Of a DNA stretch of 10,512 nucleotides, positions 1-7,290 are shown one piece after another. The position numbers and the translations under genes were made by a program. Every line of letters starts with the position of its first letter. Positions within the stretch are counted from its first letter, which is position 1. The DNA comes from JBDTVS01 sp040007095 (lineage in GTDB: Bacteria > Acidobacteriota > Vicinamibacteria > Vicinamibacterales > CAVVIG01): NCBI GenBank assembly GCA_040007095.1, contig JBDTVS010000100.1, forward strand, positions 1 to 10,512, read 5' to 3'. The notes beneath the pieces are model-generated. The model was not told where the DNA came from. It saw only the letters and a program-made list of their open reading frames with translations, and made no database searches.

Positions 1-2
1 CC

Positions 3-368
3 GTGATTCTGCTGATCTACATGGGAACCTTCCGGGAGATGGCGGGAGTCGCGGCAGATCCCGTGATGGATCTAGCCGTCGTACGCAATGCGTCACCGAT
101 CGTTCACGCGATACTGGCGCTGATCCTGTTGCTCACGGCAACAGGGCTCGGCGTCTATAAACCGCTCGGGATGACAGCCTATGGAAGGCGAACGCTCGAT
201 GAGAGGCGGTTTGCTTCGGCTACGATTTTCGCAAGAGCGTCACCGGCATCAGCCGAAGAGGCTCGTGGCAACCTGGTCTGGGTTTACGTGGCTGGTGCAA
301 TCGCGATTGGTCTCGCACTGCTCGTTGTCATCTTGCATCTGACCGGTCTGGGTCCGACACACCACTGA
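3..368 (+). CDS. Integral membrane protein, C-terminal part, unknown function
   Basis: The frame is open at the left edge of the window, so the gene most likely begins upstream and position 3 (GTG) is only the first possible start visible. The visible 121 residues hold a hydrophobic start (ILLIYMGTF), a clear membrane helix at about 34-53 (HAILALILLLTATGLGVY), a polar loop rich in Arg and Ala, and a last membrane helix at about 92-115 (YVAGAIAIGLALLVVILHL) ending a few residues before the stop. This pattern fits the end of a small multi-pass inner-membrane protein. I do not recognise a family or catalytic motif. It converges with the leftward gene at 783-1325 across a 414-base gap. Confidence 0.6.
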   Translation: MILLIYMGTFREMAGVAADPVMDLAVVRNASPIVHAILALILLLTATGLGVYKPLGMTAYGRRTLDERRFASATIFARASPASAEEARGNLVWVYVAGAIAIGLALLVVILHLTGLGPTHH

Positions 369-782
369 CGCCTCTCGTCTCAGCCTTATCACGTGTTGAA
401 ATACTCGACTTCGCAAGTCCGTTCGAGGTGTTGTCGCGGACTCGTCTCGTGGCCGGCGTCGAATCGCGACGCTCCGATGTCTCGGCGCCATCAATGGGTT
501 CACAGTGGCGCGACCGGCGGATACGAGCGAGCAACAGGACACCGTATCGACTTGGGACCTGTTCCGCCACACGTTCGCGTGCTGTCGCGACAGACGGCGG
601 GATCGATCTGAATGACCTCGATCAGTTCGCAGAAAGATTCGATCGGAGTGGGCCGCATGGACGAGCGGCTGCAACATACGCCAGACGGTGCACCGGCCCA
701 CCTGCTAAAGATGGTCCCCGACGCGCCTCGGGCGACTCAGCAAGGCATCGTCCATCGTCGGCAGCGGCGGTGAGAGGGACGA
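369..782. other. 414-base gap with no recognised gene
   Basis: The stretch lies between two convergent genes. Several open frames cross it on both strands, but they are Arg/Ser-rich, overlap each other and have no domain I recognise, as expected for chance frames in GC-rich DNA. I see no strong hairpin with a T-run that would act as a shared terminator. It may hold decayed coding sequence. Confidence 0.5.
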
Positions 783-1325
783 TCAAGGCCAAACCTGGTC
801 TCGCCCGACGACGCGAAGGGCGCTGAACTCCCTCTTGAGAAATTCCTTGATCGCCGCGGTGCCTCCTATCTCGATCCACGTTGTCCCATTGCGGTTCAAC
901 GCGAGCGTGATGTCCAAGAACGCGCAACAGCGGCGCTCCATCTCGATCCATTCAGCGATGTCGGCAACAGTCGTCGACCGGCGGATTCGCGCCCGAAACC
1001 CGATCCGGGTTTCTCGAACCTCTTCGATGCCACCGAGTACCAGCGGCCTCAGCGCGTTGTACCTGCGCCGCTCCCCCGCTGATAGCGCGGTCATATCGCA
1101 CGCGATCGGTGAGCCCGCCGCCGCTGGCCGGTTGCCTGCCGAACGGCTAGTCCATCGCCGGAACGCCACCACCATCCACACGGCTTCGACGATGCCGAAT
1201 GGCCACGCACCAGCCAGAAAGCCGTAGGCCGACGAGGCGCCGCAGGCCGCTGCAAACAGCAGCACGAAGGCCGGAGAGCGGTCTTCCAGTGCGTACGCTA
1301 CGAACATGGTCGAGACGGCGAGCAC
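783..1325 (-). CDS. Two-helix membrane protein with Cys-Cys C-terminal domain
   Basis: The 180-residue product has two parts. Residues 1-57 form two hydrophobic segments (about 18-38 and 42-55) ending in FRRW, which looks like a small membrane anchor. Residues about 74-168 form a soluble domain with Cys76 (IACDMTALS) and an adjacent pair Cys133-Cys134 in MERRCCAFLDI, followed by an amphipathic end (AAIKEFLKREF). Similar small standalone domains with an E-R-R-C-C-x-F motif occur in bacteria, to my memory often near metal-resistance genes. The three Cys could bind a metal or form a disulfide, which is inference. The start is uncertain: GTG at 1325 or ATG at 1307, neither with a good ribosome binding site. 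The gene is divergent from the Cys-rich secreted protein at 1391. Confidence 0.72.
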   Translation of the reverse strand: MLAVSTMFVAYALEDRSPAFVLLFAAACGASSAYGFLAGAWPFGIVEAVWMVVAFRRWTSRSAGNRPAAAGSPIACDMTALSAGERRRYNALRPLVLGGIEEVRETRIGFRARIRRSTTVADIAEWIEMERRCCAFLDITLALNRNGTTWIEIGGTAAIKEFLKREFSALRVVGRDQVWP

Positions 1326-1377
1326 GCCAACCCGGTTACGATGGTCACGTGCCGAGTGTAGCTGGATTGCGCGGCGG

Positions 1378-1383
1378 TATACT
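1378..1383 (+). promoter_or_regulatory. Candidate -10 element for a leaderless transcript
   Basis: TATACT matches the sigma-70 -10 consensus at five of six bases. A start point about seven bases downstream would be at about 1390-1391, which is the GTG start codon of the Cys-rich protein gene. No -35 match lies at the right spacing, and no Shine-Dalgarno sequence precedes the GTG. Together these fit a leaderless mRNA. Confidence 0.4.
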
Positions 1384-1390
1384 CAAAGAC

Positions 1391-1666
1391 GTGCGGCTCG
1401 TTGCATTGGTGTTGGCGCTCGTGATCACGGCCATCGCGTCGGTCGATCCGATCTGCTGCGCTGACGGTTGCACGCGCACCGATTTCGCGGCGAGCAACCA
1501 TTCCTCGCCCCGCACCGGCGACTGCCCGATCTGCCAGCCCGGCGCGGTCGCTCTGATCCCCGCGGTGATCGTCGCCAGCCTCGAGCCCACCTCCACTGCG
1601 CTGCCAACTGATCGGATCCCGCCCGCCTCGATTCCTCGAGTGATCGAACGCCCGCCTCGCCCGTAA
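1391..1666 (+). CDS. Small secreted Cys-rich protein, unknown function
   Basis: The 91-residue product begins with a short signal peptide or anchor (MRLVALVLALVITAIASV) and then carries two Cys clusters: DPICCADGC (Cys22, Cys23, Cys27) and DCPICQ (Cys45, Cys48). After these come a hydrophobic Ala/Val stretch (about 52-63) and a Pro-rich tail. The layout recalls small periplasmic proteins found beside TonB-dependent receptors in Acidobacteria, and loosely recalls DUF2946-type proteins. The C-x-x-C and CC pairs suggest metal binding, but no function is known to me. I chose GTG 1391 because the signal peptide begins there. The frame stays open further upstream, but that upstream sequence overlaps the divergent gene. 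The receptor gene follows after 56 bases, so the two may be co-transcribed. Confidence 0.6.
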   Translation: MRLVALVLALVITAIASVDPICCADGCTRTDFAASNHSSPRTGDCPICQPGAVALIPAVIVASLEPTSTALPTDRIPPASIPRVIERPPRP

Positions 1667-1722
1667 CGCCTTCGCCGCCATGCGCGTTTGGCTCTCTGTC
1701 ACGAGAAGGGTGAGGTGTCGAC

Positions 1723-3842
1723 ATGTGTGTTGTGGGACTGCTGCTCGCGGCCGTGCTGCAGGTGCAGACAACGGCAGCGATCGAGCTTTCGGTGACGAGC
1801 GGTGCGGGGCTGGTGCCACGCGCGCAGGTCATCGTCGCCGGCAAGACGGTTGAAACAGACGCAGATGGACGGGTCACGCTCAACGTCCCGCCGGGCTCGA
1901 TCGACATCACCGTCGTGAAAGCCCGGTTCAATCCCGTGACGGTCACCGTGACGGCCGTCGCTGGTGCGTCGCAGGTCGTACCGGTGATGCTCGAACCGCA
2001 GACCGCCGTCGAAGAACACGTGACCGTGTCGGCGACACGGACCGACAAGCGCATCGAGGACCAGCCCATGCGTGTCGAGGTTCTGGATGCGGAGGAAATC
2101 GAAGAGAAACAGCTCATGACCCCGGGCGACATCGTCATGATGCTCAACGAAATGGGTGGACTGCGAGTCCAGGCGACGTCGCCGTCGCTCGGCGCCGCGA
2201 GCGTGCGCGTGCAGGGCATGCGGGGGCGATACACGCGGTTCCTGTCCGATGGCCTGCCCCTCTTTGGTACCGATGTCGGCGGTCTGGTCTCCTGCAGATT
2301 CCGCCATCCGACCTAGGCCAGGTGGAGGTCATCAAGGGTGTTGCGTCCGCGCTGTACGGTGCCGGCGCGCTCGGTGGCGTGGTGGATCTGATTTCCCGCC
2401 GGCCCGGGGAGGAGCCGACACGTGACGCACTGGTCAACCGTACCAGCCGCGGCGGCACTGATGCCGTGCTGTTTGCGGCACAACCGCTGACGAACCGCTG
2501 GAGCGGCACGCTGCTCGTCAGCGGGAATTGGCAGCAGCGGAACGATGTCGACGAAGACGGCTGGGCCGATGTGGCCGGTTACTCGAGAGCCGTCGTACGC
2601 CCGCGACTTTTTTGGGGCGACGATTCCGGTCGATCGCTGTTTGCCACCGGTGGCGCGATGTGGGAACAGCGTGACGGAGGGACGATGCCGTCTGCCGTGC
2701 TGTCGGCAACGGGCGAACCCTATCTCGAATCGCTCGACACCACTCGTTTTGATGGTGGCCTCGTCGCGCAGACGCCGGTTCGCGGAACGCAGGTACTGAC
2801 CTTCCGGTTGTCAGCGACCCGGAAGACCGAGGGGCACCGCTTCGGCGACGTCCCGCAACACGACACTCAGGACACGCTCTTCACCGAGCTGGCGCTTCGC
2901 GGCACGGCACCGCGCCAAACCTGGGTTGCGGGCGTCGCCTTCGAGCGATCGACCCTCGATCCACGAGAAGAGCCGGCGTTCGCGTACGCATTCACCGTCC
3001 CCGGAGTCTTCATCCAGGACGATATCGATGTGAAGCGCTGGTTGACCGTCTCGGCGAGCGCGCGCGTCGATGTCCACAACGTGTTCGGTACGTTCATCAG
3101 TCCGCGCGTGTCCGCGCTGCTGCGCAACGGCGGGTGGACGACCCGTGTGTCGGTGGGCACCGGGTTCTTCGCGCCGACGGCGTTGACCGAAGAGACGGCG
3201 GCGGCAGGACTCAGTCGACTCACCATCGACACGCTGTTGAAGGCGGAACGCGGCCGGAGCGGGTCCATCGACCTGACCCGCACGCTGGGACCGGTAACGC
3301 TGACCGGTACGCTGTTCCACTATGACGTGCAGGATCCTGCGGTCGTCGATCGCACGACCTACACGCTTTCAACGCTCGCTGAGCCGACCGTCAACATGGG
3401 GTTGGAGGGCGTCGCGACGCTCCGGCGATCGCCGTTGAGTGCGACGGCGACCTACACCTACGTCCATTCGCGCGAAGGTGTGGGCGCAGACCGCGGCGAT
3501 ATCCCGCTCACGCCCAGGCACAGTGCAGGACTTGTCGGCATGTGGGAGAAGGAAGGTCGCGGCCGAATTGGCGTGGAAGCCTATTTCACCGGCAGGCAGC
3601 GACTTGAAGACAATCCCTTTCGCACGGAGAGCGAGGCCTACGTACTGTTTGGTGGGCTCGTTGAACGGCGGTTCGGGCGGGTCCGCGTGTTCCTCAATGT
3701 GGAGGATCTCGGCAACGTCCGGCAAACGAAATGGGATCCGCTCATCCGGCCATCCCAGGCGGTCGACGGTCGATGGACCGTCGACGCGTGGGCGCCATTG
3801 GATGGTCGAGTGTTCAATGGTGGTGTGCGCGTCGCATTCTGA
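1723..3842 (+). pseudogene. TonB-dependent outer-membrane receptor, frameshifted
   Basis: The reconstructed product is about 706 residues, normal for a TonB-dependent receptor, which imports a ligand across the outer membrane with energy from TonB-ExbB-ExbD. The first frame (1723 to about 2289) encodes a signal peptide (MCVVGLLLAAVLQVQTTAA), a carboxypeptidase-regulatory-like domain (about 20-92), a TonB-box-like EEHVTVSATR (97-106) and the start of the plug, with SVRVQGMRGRYTRFLSDGLP. The frame then shifts: GGLV is followed one frame over by LLQIPPSDLGQ and VEVIKGVASALYGAGALGG, the conserved second half of the plug. This frame runs through the beta-barrel to 3842 and ends in VRVAF, with the terminal aromatic residue typical of outer-membrane proteins. 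One missing base at about 2287-2291 explains the break. It is not in a homopolymer, so a sequencing slip is less obvious, though still possible. The ligand cannot be told from sequence; the Cys-rich neighbour makes a metal or metal complex plausible. Confidence 0.88.
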
Positions 3843-3982
3843 CTCGACGAAATCGCCGTAAGTGATCGCAGAACATTGCGAGGTCTATCACAATTTCCAT
3901 GGCGATCGTCTTCGATGCGCCCGTAAACCGCTGAATACAAATCGCATTGCGGAACACTTAGTTTTGAAGGAGGGTTTTGCGC

Positions 3983-3988
3983 TACACT
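3983..3988 (+). promoter_or_regulatory. Candidate -10 element of tRNA-Ser promoter
   Basis: TACACT lies 35 bases before the tRNA and would give a start at about 3995. A weak -35 (TAGTTT, 3959-3964) sits 18 bases upstream. The surrounding 3930-3985 stretch is AT-richer than its neighbours, as expected for a promoter. Confidence 0.35.
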
Positions 3989-4023
3989 GTTTCAGACCGA
4001 CCGCAAGTTGTTGATTCTAAAGC

Positions 4024-4113
4024 GGAGAGATGTCCGAGTGGTTGAAGGAGCACGCTTGGAAAGCGTGTGTAGGGGAAACTCTACCGAGGGTTCGAATCCC
4101 TCTCTCTCCGCCA
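4024..4113 (+). tRNA. tRNA-Ser (anticodon GGA)
   Basis: All parts of a class II tRNA are visible. The acceptor stem GGAGAGA (4024-4030) pairs with TCTCTCC (4103-4109), followed by discriminator G and an encoded CCA (4111-4113). The anticodon arm has loop CTTGGAAAG with anticodon GGA. A long variable arm (GTAGGGGAAACTCTAC) is typical of tRNA-Ser. The T arm is GAGGG, TTCGAAT, CCCTC (4086-4102). It should read the serine codons UCC and UCU. The integrase gene ends 11 bases beyond the CCA, so the 3' half of this tRNA is very likely the attachment site of the element to its right. The tRNA remains intact after integration. Confidence 0.97.
4086..4113 (+). other. Probable IME attachment site in the tRNA-Ser 3' end
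   Basis: Tyrosine integrases of tRNA-directed elements usually recombine in the T arm or anticodon arm, and the integrase gene usually lies just beside the tRNA, as here. The element restores the 3' end of the tRNA, so a direct repeat of this segment should mark the far end. I looked for TTCGAATCCC and TCTCTCCGCCA on both strands of the rest of the window and found no copy. The exact core and the far boundary are unknown. Confidence 0.55.
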
Positions 4114-4124
4114 GTTAACTTGTT

Positions 4125-5264
4125 CTAGGCATTAGGCTTCTCCATTCGACCCCCCACCGTCTCCAAAATGTCTCCAAAATTCTGGCGGACTCCAGGAGAC
4201 TCGAGGAGCCGAATCGCACTGTCGAGCGCCGCAGGACTCAGGTGCATGTACCGCTGCGTCGTCGTGAGATCCCGATGCCCGGCGAGTTCCTGAATCGCCC
4301 GGGCCGGCGCCCCGCGCATCGAGAGATGTGAACAGAACGTGTGCCGCAGCATGTGCGGGCCGTTGTTGAACAGGCCCGCCTTCCGCGCCGCTCGACGGAC
4401 GTACCCCTGAACCACACCTTCGGTCAGCGACGATCCGTCGTCTTGATACAGAACCAACGGCCCGCGAAGATGCCGATGATCTCGCAAGCCCGCAGCGAGT
4501 CGTGTCGTCAACGGTACGTACCGAAGTCGACCGCCCTTCGGTGACGCGACGTGCCCTTTCCAGGCCGATCGTTGCACGCACATCTGACGTTTGACGAAAT
4601 CGATGTCGGTCCATTCGAGCGCGACCATTTCGCCGAGCCGAAGCCCTGCCTCTCCTGACAGCAGCACGAGCAAATACGCCCGTGAGTCCATCACTTTCGC
4701 AGCCGCCACGACGCGTTCGAAATCATCGAAGTCGTAGAACCGGGTCGACCCCTTCGGCACGGCGAGCAGCTTGATCGTGCAGGGCATCCGATCGATGACG
4801 TTCCATTCGACCGCTTTTCTCAATAGCACGCTGAGCACGGTCAAAATGTTGTTCACCGTCTTGGCCGCCTTGGTACTCAGGCGACCTTTCAGATGTTGAA
4901 CGTCCTCGCTTTTGATTGCATCGAGCTTCTTCGCACCGAGCGCCGGCACGAGGTGCACTCGGAGGATCATCTCCTTCGCCGCAATCCCGCTGGCTTTCTC
5001 GCGGTTTGCCCGTGCGTGGCCGTCGAGAAATCGCGGCGCAAAGTCTCGTAAGGTCGGCACCTCCTTCGCTGGTTCGTCTTTTGGCTTCGGATGGGTGAGC
5101 CGGTAGTACCATTCGCGTTCGCGATCTTCGGCCCATCGCAGAGCCGCCGACTTCGAGGCGACCGGCGCCTTGCGGCGCTGCCGGTGCTCCGAGTTATCGG
5201 GCAGGACGACGCGAATGTCCACCTCCCACCCCCCACGTCGATACGGTCGGATTGTGACGCTCAT
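4125..5264 (-). CDS. int: Tyrosine recombinase / phage-type integrase
   Basis: This site-specific recombinase of the lambda integrase family would insert and excise the element at tRNA-Ser. From ATG 5264 the protein has 379 residues, usual for the family: a basic N-terminal arm-binding part, a SAM-like core-binding domain (about 70-165), and the catalytic domain. All catalytic residues are visible: Arg209 (GEAGLRLGEM), Lys243 (SPKGGRLR), His304 and Arg307 (HMLRH), His330 (LAGHRDL) and the nucleophile Tyr339 (TTQRYMHL). It therefore looks active. A strong GGAGGAG lies 9 bases before ATG 5264; GTG 5267 and TTG 5270 are alternative starts in the same frame. It begins directly after the excisionase stop (5271), so the two are one transcript and probably translationally coupled. 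Confidence 0.95.
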   Translation of the reverse strand: MSVTIRPYRRGGWEVDIRVVLPDNSEHRQRRKAPVASKSAALRWAEDREREWYYRLTHPKPKDEPAKEVPTLRDFAPRFLDGHARANREKASGIAAKEMILRVHLVPALGAKKLDAIKSEDVQHLKGRLSTKAAKTVNNILTVLSVLLRKAVEWNVIDRMPCTIKLLAVPKGSTRFYDFDDFERVVAAAKVMDSRAYLLVLLSGEAGLRLGEMVALEWTDIDFVKRQMCVQRSAWKGHVASPKGGRLRYVPLTTRLAAGLRDHRHLRGPLVLYQDDGSSLTEGVVQGYVRRAARKAGLFNNGPHMLRHTFCSHLSMRGAPARAIQELAGHRDLTTTQRYMHLSPAALDSAIRLLESPGVRQNFGDILETVGGRMEKPNA

Positions 5265-5270
5265 CACCAA

Positions 5271-5474
5271 TTACTCCTCCGGTGATGGCGCGCGCTTTTG
5301 GCCCAGCCAGTCTAACAGGTCGTCCGCACGGAACAGGACGCGTCGCCCGATCCGCGTGACGCCCGGAATTTGCCGGCGTTCGACGAGCGCGTAGATCGCA
5401 TTCCGTGTCGTGCGCAACAGGGCGGCCGCCTCATCGACCGTCAGCATTACCGGCAAGTCCGCGTGTCGGGGCAT
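5271..5474 (-). CDS. AlpA/MerR-like helix-turn-helix excisionase
   Basis: The 67-residue product carries a winged helix-turn-helix of the kind found in AlpA and excisionase proteins: LTVDEAAALLRTTRNAIYAL followed by VERRQIPGVTRIGRRVLFRADDLLDWL. Such proteins bend DNA at attachment sites to direct excision and often regulate int. I chose ATG 5474 rather than GTG 5555 because a good ribosome binding site (GAAGGG, 5483-5488 on the opposite strand) precedes it, and because the domain starts soon after. The longer frame would add 27 residues with no domain character. It lies immediately upstream of int on the same strand. Confidence 0.85.
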   Translation of the reverse strand: MPRHADLPVMLTVDEAAALLRTTRNAIYALVERRQIPGVTRIGRRVLFRADDLLDWLGQKRAPSPEE

Positions 5475-5488
5475 CGGTGTCACCCTTC

Positions 5489-5504
5489 GGGCGGTGTACC
5501 GCCC
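5489..5504 (-). promoter_or_regulatory. Palindrome upstream of the excisionase start
   Basis: GGGCGGT and ACCGCCC form a perfect 7-base inverted repeat with a 2-base centre. It abuts the ribosome binding site of the excisionase gene on its 5' side. It could be an operator for the excisionase or another regulator, or a hairpin in the leader mRNA. Confidence 0.45.
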
Positions 5505-5536
5505 ACTCTCGATGACTTCCACGTGTGATTGAGCTA

Positions 5537-5571
5537 TTGACAGCGTAGTCGGCACACTTGTATCCTGTCAA
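5537..5571 (+). promoter_or_regulatory. Overlapping face-to-face promoters in an inverted repeat
   Basis: Rightward, TTGACA (5537-5542) and TATCCT (5561-5566) are 18 bases apart and would start transcription at about 5573, ahead of the gene at 5627. Leftward, the same motif inverted gives TTGACA (5571-5566) with a poorer TACGCT (5547-5542), also 18 bases apart, which would serve xis and int. The shared TTGACAG / CTGTCAA arms (5537-5543, 5565-5571) make a perfect 7-base inverted repeat. The two promoters occupy the same DNA and cannot both be bound by polymerase at once. Confidence 0.55.
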
Positions 5572-5574
5572 CAC

Positions 5575-5584
5575 GTATCGATAC
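5575..5584. promoter_or_regulatory. Palindromic candidate operator GTATCGATAC
   Basis: A perfect 10-base palindrome lies just past the predicted rightward start point (about 5573). Its half-site GTATC also occurs at 5560-5564, inside the -10 region. Ribbon-helix-helix proteins bind short inverted or direct repeats near their own promoters, so the product of the next gene is a candidate binder. This is inference. Confidence 0.4.
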
Positions 5585-5626
5585 ATTAAGTCGACGTTGC
5601 AATAGTACGGGATTGAAGGGCGCGAC

Positions 5627-6754
5627 ATGGCAGACAAACCACAGCAGCAGACGTTGTCGGTGCGCATCAGCGAGAGCTTGCGTGCGCGGCTCGAGCGTGC
5701 CCGGAAGCTCGCGTCGAAATCCGGCGAGGCCGTGTCGACGTCGGAGATTGCGAAGCAGCTGCTCGAGTCGGCGCGAGAAGACCGGCTCGAAGTCGTCAAC
5801 CTCCTGACCGATCCGACCGAGGCCCTGCTGCAGATTCGGCGCAAGGGCGAAGCGCAGCATCCGCTGTCGCAAGCCGAATGGACGCTGCTCGCGCACTTTG
5901 TCCAGGAAGGTGTCGAAGCCTATTCCGCGAAGACCCCAAACGCGGTGTCCCGGGAATCGTTGGCGGCGATTCTGGATGCCTTCCTCGCCGTCTACGCGCT
6001 GCGAGGGGATCACTCGTCGCCAGCAGACGCGTACTACCTCGGCAACCTGCCCATCGAAAGTCGTCCGCCCGCGGCCAAGCGAGGCGCCGAACAGATCACC
6101 CCGGACCTCGTGCGGCGAACCGCGACCGACACCCGGAAGCGGGTCAGTGATCCCGACAGTGGGACGGCCCGTCCGATCTTCGCGGCCCGCATGCTGTATC
6201 GGGTCCTCGAGGACACCTCGCTCGGCGGGCCAGCCGCGGTGAATCGCGCGCTTCGGCCGTGGTGGCCCATCTTGTGGCGACTCGCGGCGCGGGGCCACTA
6301 CGCGCTCACCGGTCAGCCTGTGCGGGAACCGGTGACGCGTCAGGACGGGTTCTACCAGACGCCGCTGCCGCCGATCACTGAGCATCCGTTCACGTTGTCG
6401 TTTGCTCGCGGGGAGGCCACGGAGTTTTCCGTGCTGCTCAGTCTGCCAGGCATCCGCCAGCCGCTCTATCCGATCATTGGCTACCCAAGGATCGCCGAGT
6501 TCCGCGCGATGCTCTCGGCCCTCGTCCCGCTAGGCCATCCCCGGTCATGGACCGGTGAGTACTTCTTCGGCTACGTGCAGACGAATCCCAAGCAACCCGC
6601 CGAGGTCTGGTTTCGCGCCAACGACAACGGCATCACGTTCGGGTTCTCCGTTGACGAGTGGATCGTTCTGGACTCGCTCTTTCGGCGCGCGTGGGAATCT
6701 CAGGATATTCGGCGGGCCTGGGATCACCTGACGCTCGAGTACGGCGAGCTGTAG
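5627..6754 (+). CDS. Ribbon-helix-helix protein with large unknown domain
   Basis: The 375-residue product starts with a region that fits a ribbon-helix-helix DNA-binding fold: a beta strand QTLSVRISESL followed by two helices (about 16-26 and 39-52). Ribbon-helix-helix regulators are usually 50-130 residues, so most of this protein is something else. The rest includes a region at about 75-110 starting LSQAEWTLLAHFVQ, a mixed helical part, and an aromatic-rich end with HPFTLSFARGEATEFSVLLS, SWTGEYFFGYVQT and EVWFRANDNGITFGFSVDEW. I recognise no enzyme motif. ATG 5627 has GAAGGG nine bases upstream. It sits between the xis/int unit and the mob genes, so it may regulate the element, take part in the relaxosome or be cargo. 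No terminator-strength signal separates it clearly from mobC. Confidence 0.75.
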   Translation: MADKPQQQTLSVRISESLRARLERARKLASKSGEAVSTSEIAKQLLESAREDRLEVVNLLTDPTEALLQIRRKGEAQHPLSQAEWTLLAHFVQEGVEAYSAKTPNAVSRESLAAILDAFLAVYALRGDHSSPADAYYLGNLPIESRPPAAKRGAEQITPDLVRRTATDTRKRVSDPDSGTARPIFAARMLYRVLEDTSLGGPAAVNRALRPWWPILWRLAARGHYALTGQPVREPVTRQDGFYQTPLPPITEHPFTLSFARGEATEFSVLLSLPGIRQPLYPIIGYPRIAEFRAMLSALVPLGHPRSWTGEYFFGYVQTNPKQPAEVWFRANDNGITFGFSVDEWIVLDSLFRRAWESQDIRRAWDHLTLEYGEL

Positions 6755-6816
6755 CGATCGCCGCCGACTTTTGCAGAGCCGAACACGGTGGTCGACAAAC
6801 TAGCTCGGTTGACGCG

Positions 6817-6858
6817 ACGCCCGCAGAAAGAAACGGGCGTTCTCGCGGAATCTTTTTT
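6817..6858 (+). terminator. Weak terminator-like hairpin with delayed T-run
   Basis: ACGCCCG (6817-6823) and CGGGCGT (6834-6840) form a 7-base stem with a 10-base loop. A run of six T (6853-6858) follows, but 12 bases after the stem rather than directly. It may end some transcripts of the upstream gene or may only be a structured leader of mobC. Confidence 0.3.
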
Positions 6859-6897
6859 GTGACCTACATCATTGACGGCTCACTGTAGGAGGTGGTG

Positions 6898-7182
6898 ATG
6901 GCTCACCCTGACCACGTTCGTGCCCGCATCCACGCCTTGGAAGAGCGCCTCGCCCGACTGCGCGCGGAAAAAAATCGTCTGGTTGCGCGGGCGAGCGTTG
7001 CCGATCGCAAGCGCAACACCCGTCGCAAGATCGTGATTGGTGGCACCGTGCTCGCTGCACTTGACCACGAGGGGGTGCCGCAGATGAGGACCGAGGCCGA
7101 ACTGCGGCGCTGGCTCGAAGGACGCCTGACGCGCCCGCACGATCGGGCGGTGTTCGACTTGGCACCTTCGAAGTCGGCCTGA
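6898..7182 (+). CDS. mobC: MobC-like relaxosome accessory protein
   Basis: The 94-residue product has a coiled-coil N-terminal part (about 5-35, RARIHALEERLARLRAEK), a basic stretch DRKRNTRRKIVIGG and a C-terminal motif RLTRPHDRAVFDL. From memory, RSF1010 MobC has the same length and order: a coiled coil, RKxxTRRK followed by a Gly-containing helix, and a closing HDRAxFxL motif. RSF1010 MobC helps open the DNA at oriT so that MobA can nick it. ATG 6898 is preceded by AGGAGG (6887-6892), 5 bases away; the GTG codons at 6892 and 6895 fall in or beside that site. It lies upstream of oriT and mobA on the same strand, whereas in RSF1010 mobC is divergent from mobA. Confidence 0.82.
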   Translation: MAHPDHVRARIHALEERLARLRAEKNRLVARASVADRKRNTRRKIVIGGTVLAALDHEGVPQMRTEAELRRWLEGRLTRPHDRAVFDLAPSKSA

Positions 7183-7243
7183 CGACGAGGCAGTCCGAAC
7201 AGTCGGCACGTCAAATCGGACGACGCGCCAGGCCGTGGCCGCA

Positions 7244-7253
7244 GCCTGTGGCC
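7244..7253 (+). repeat. Extra copy of the oriT arm sequence GCCTGTGGCC
   Basis: GCCTGTGGCC here is identical to 7335-7344 and is the reverse complement of 7293-7302, the two outer arms of the oriT hairpin. A related GGCCGTGGCC lies at 7231-7240. Repeats next to an oriT often bind relaxosome proteins, so this could be a MobC or MobA contact site. That role is inference. Confidence 0.5.
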
Positions 7254-7290
7254 GGTCAGCACGGAGTCCGGCGATCCACGACCGCTGATA

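Noticed and set aside
428..826. Rightward open frame of 132 codons in the gap after the first gene
   Set aside because: It overlaps the end of the leftward gene at 783, is Arg/Ser-rich with no domain, and competes with equally long frames on the other strand, as expected by chance in GC-rich DNA.
1425..2307. Long leftward open frames opposite the receptor gene
   Set aside because: They are antisense to a well-supported TonB-dependent receptor and give low-complexity Thr/Ser/Arg-rich products typical of shadow frames.
5534..6385. Leftward 283-codon frame opposite the ribbon-helix-helix gene
   Set aside because: The rightward frame has a ribosome binding site, promoter and recognisable N-terminal fold. 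The leftward product is Arg-rich without motifs and is its shadow.
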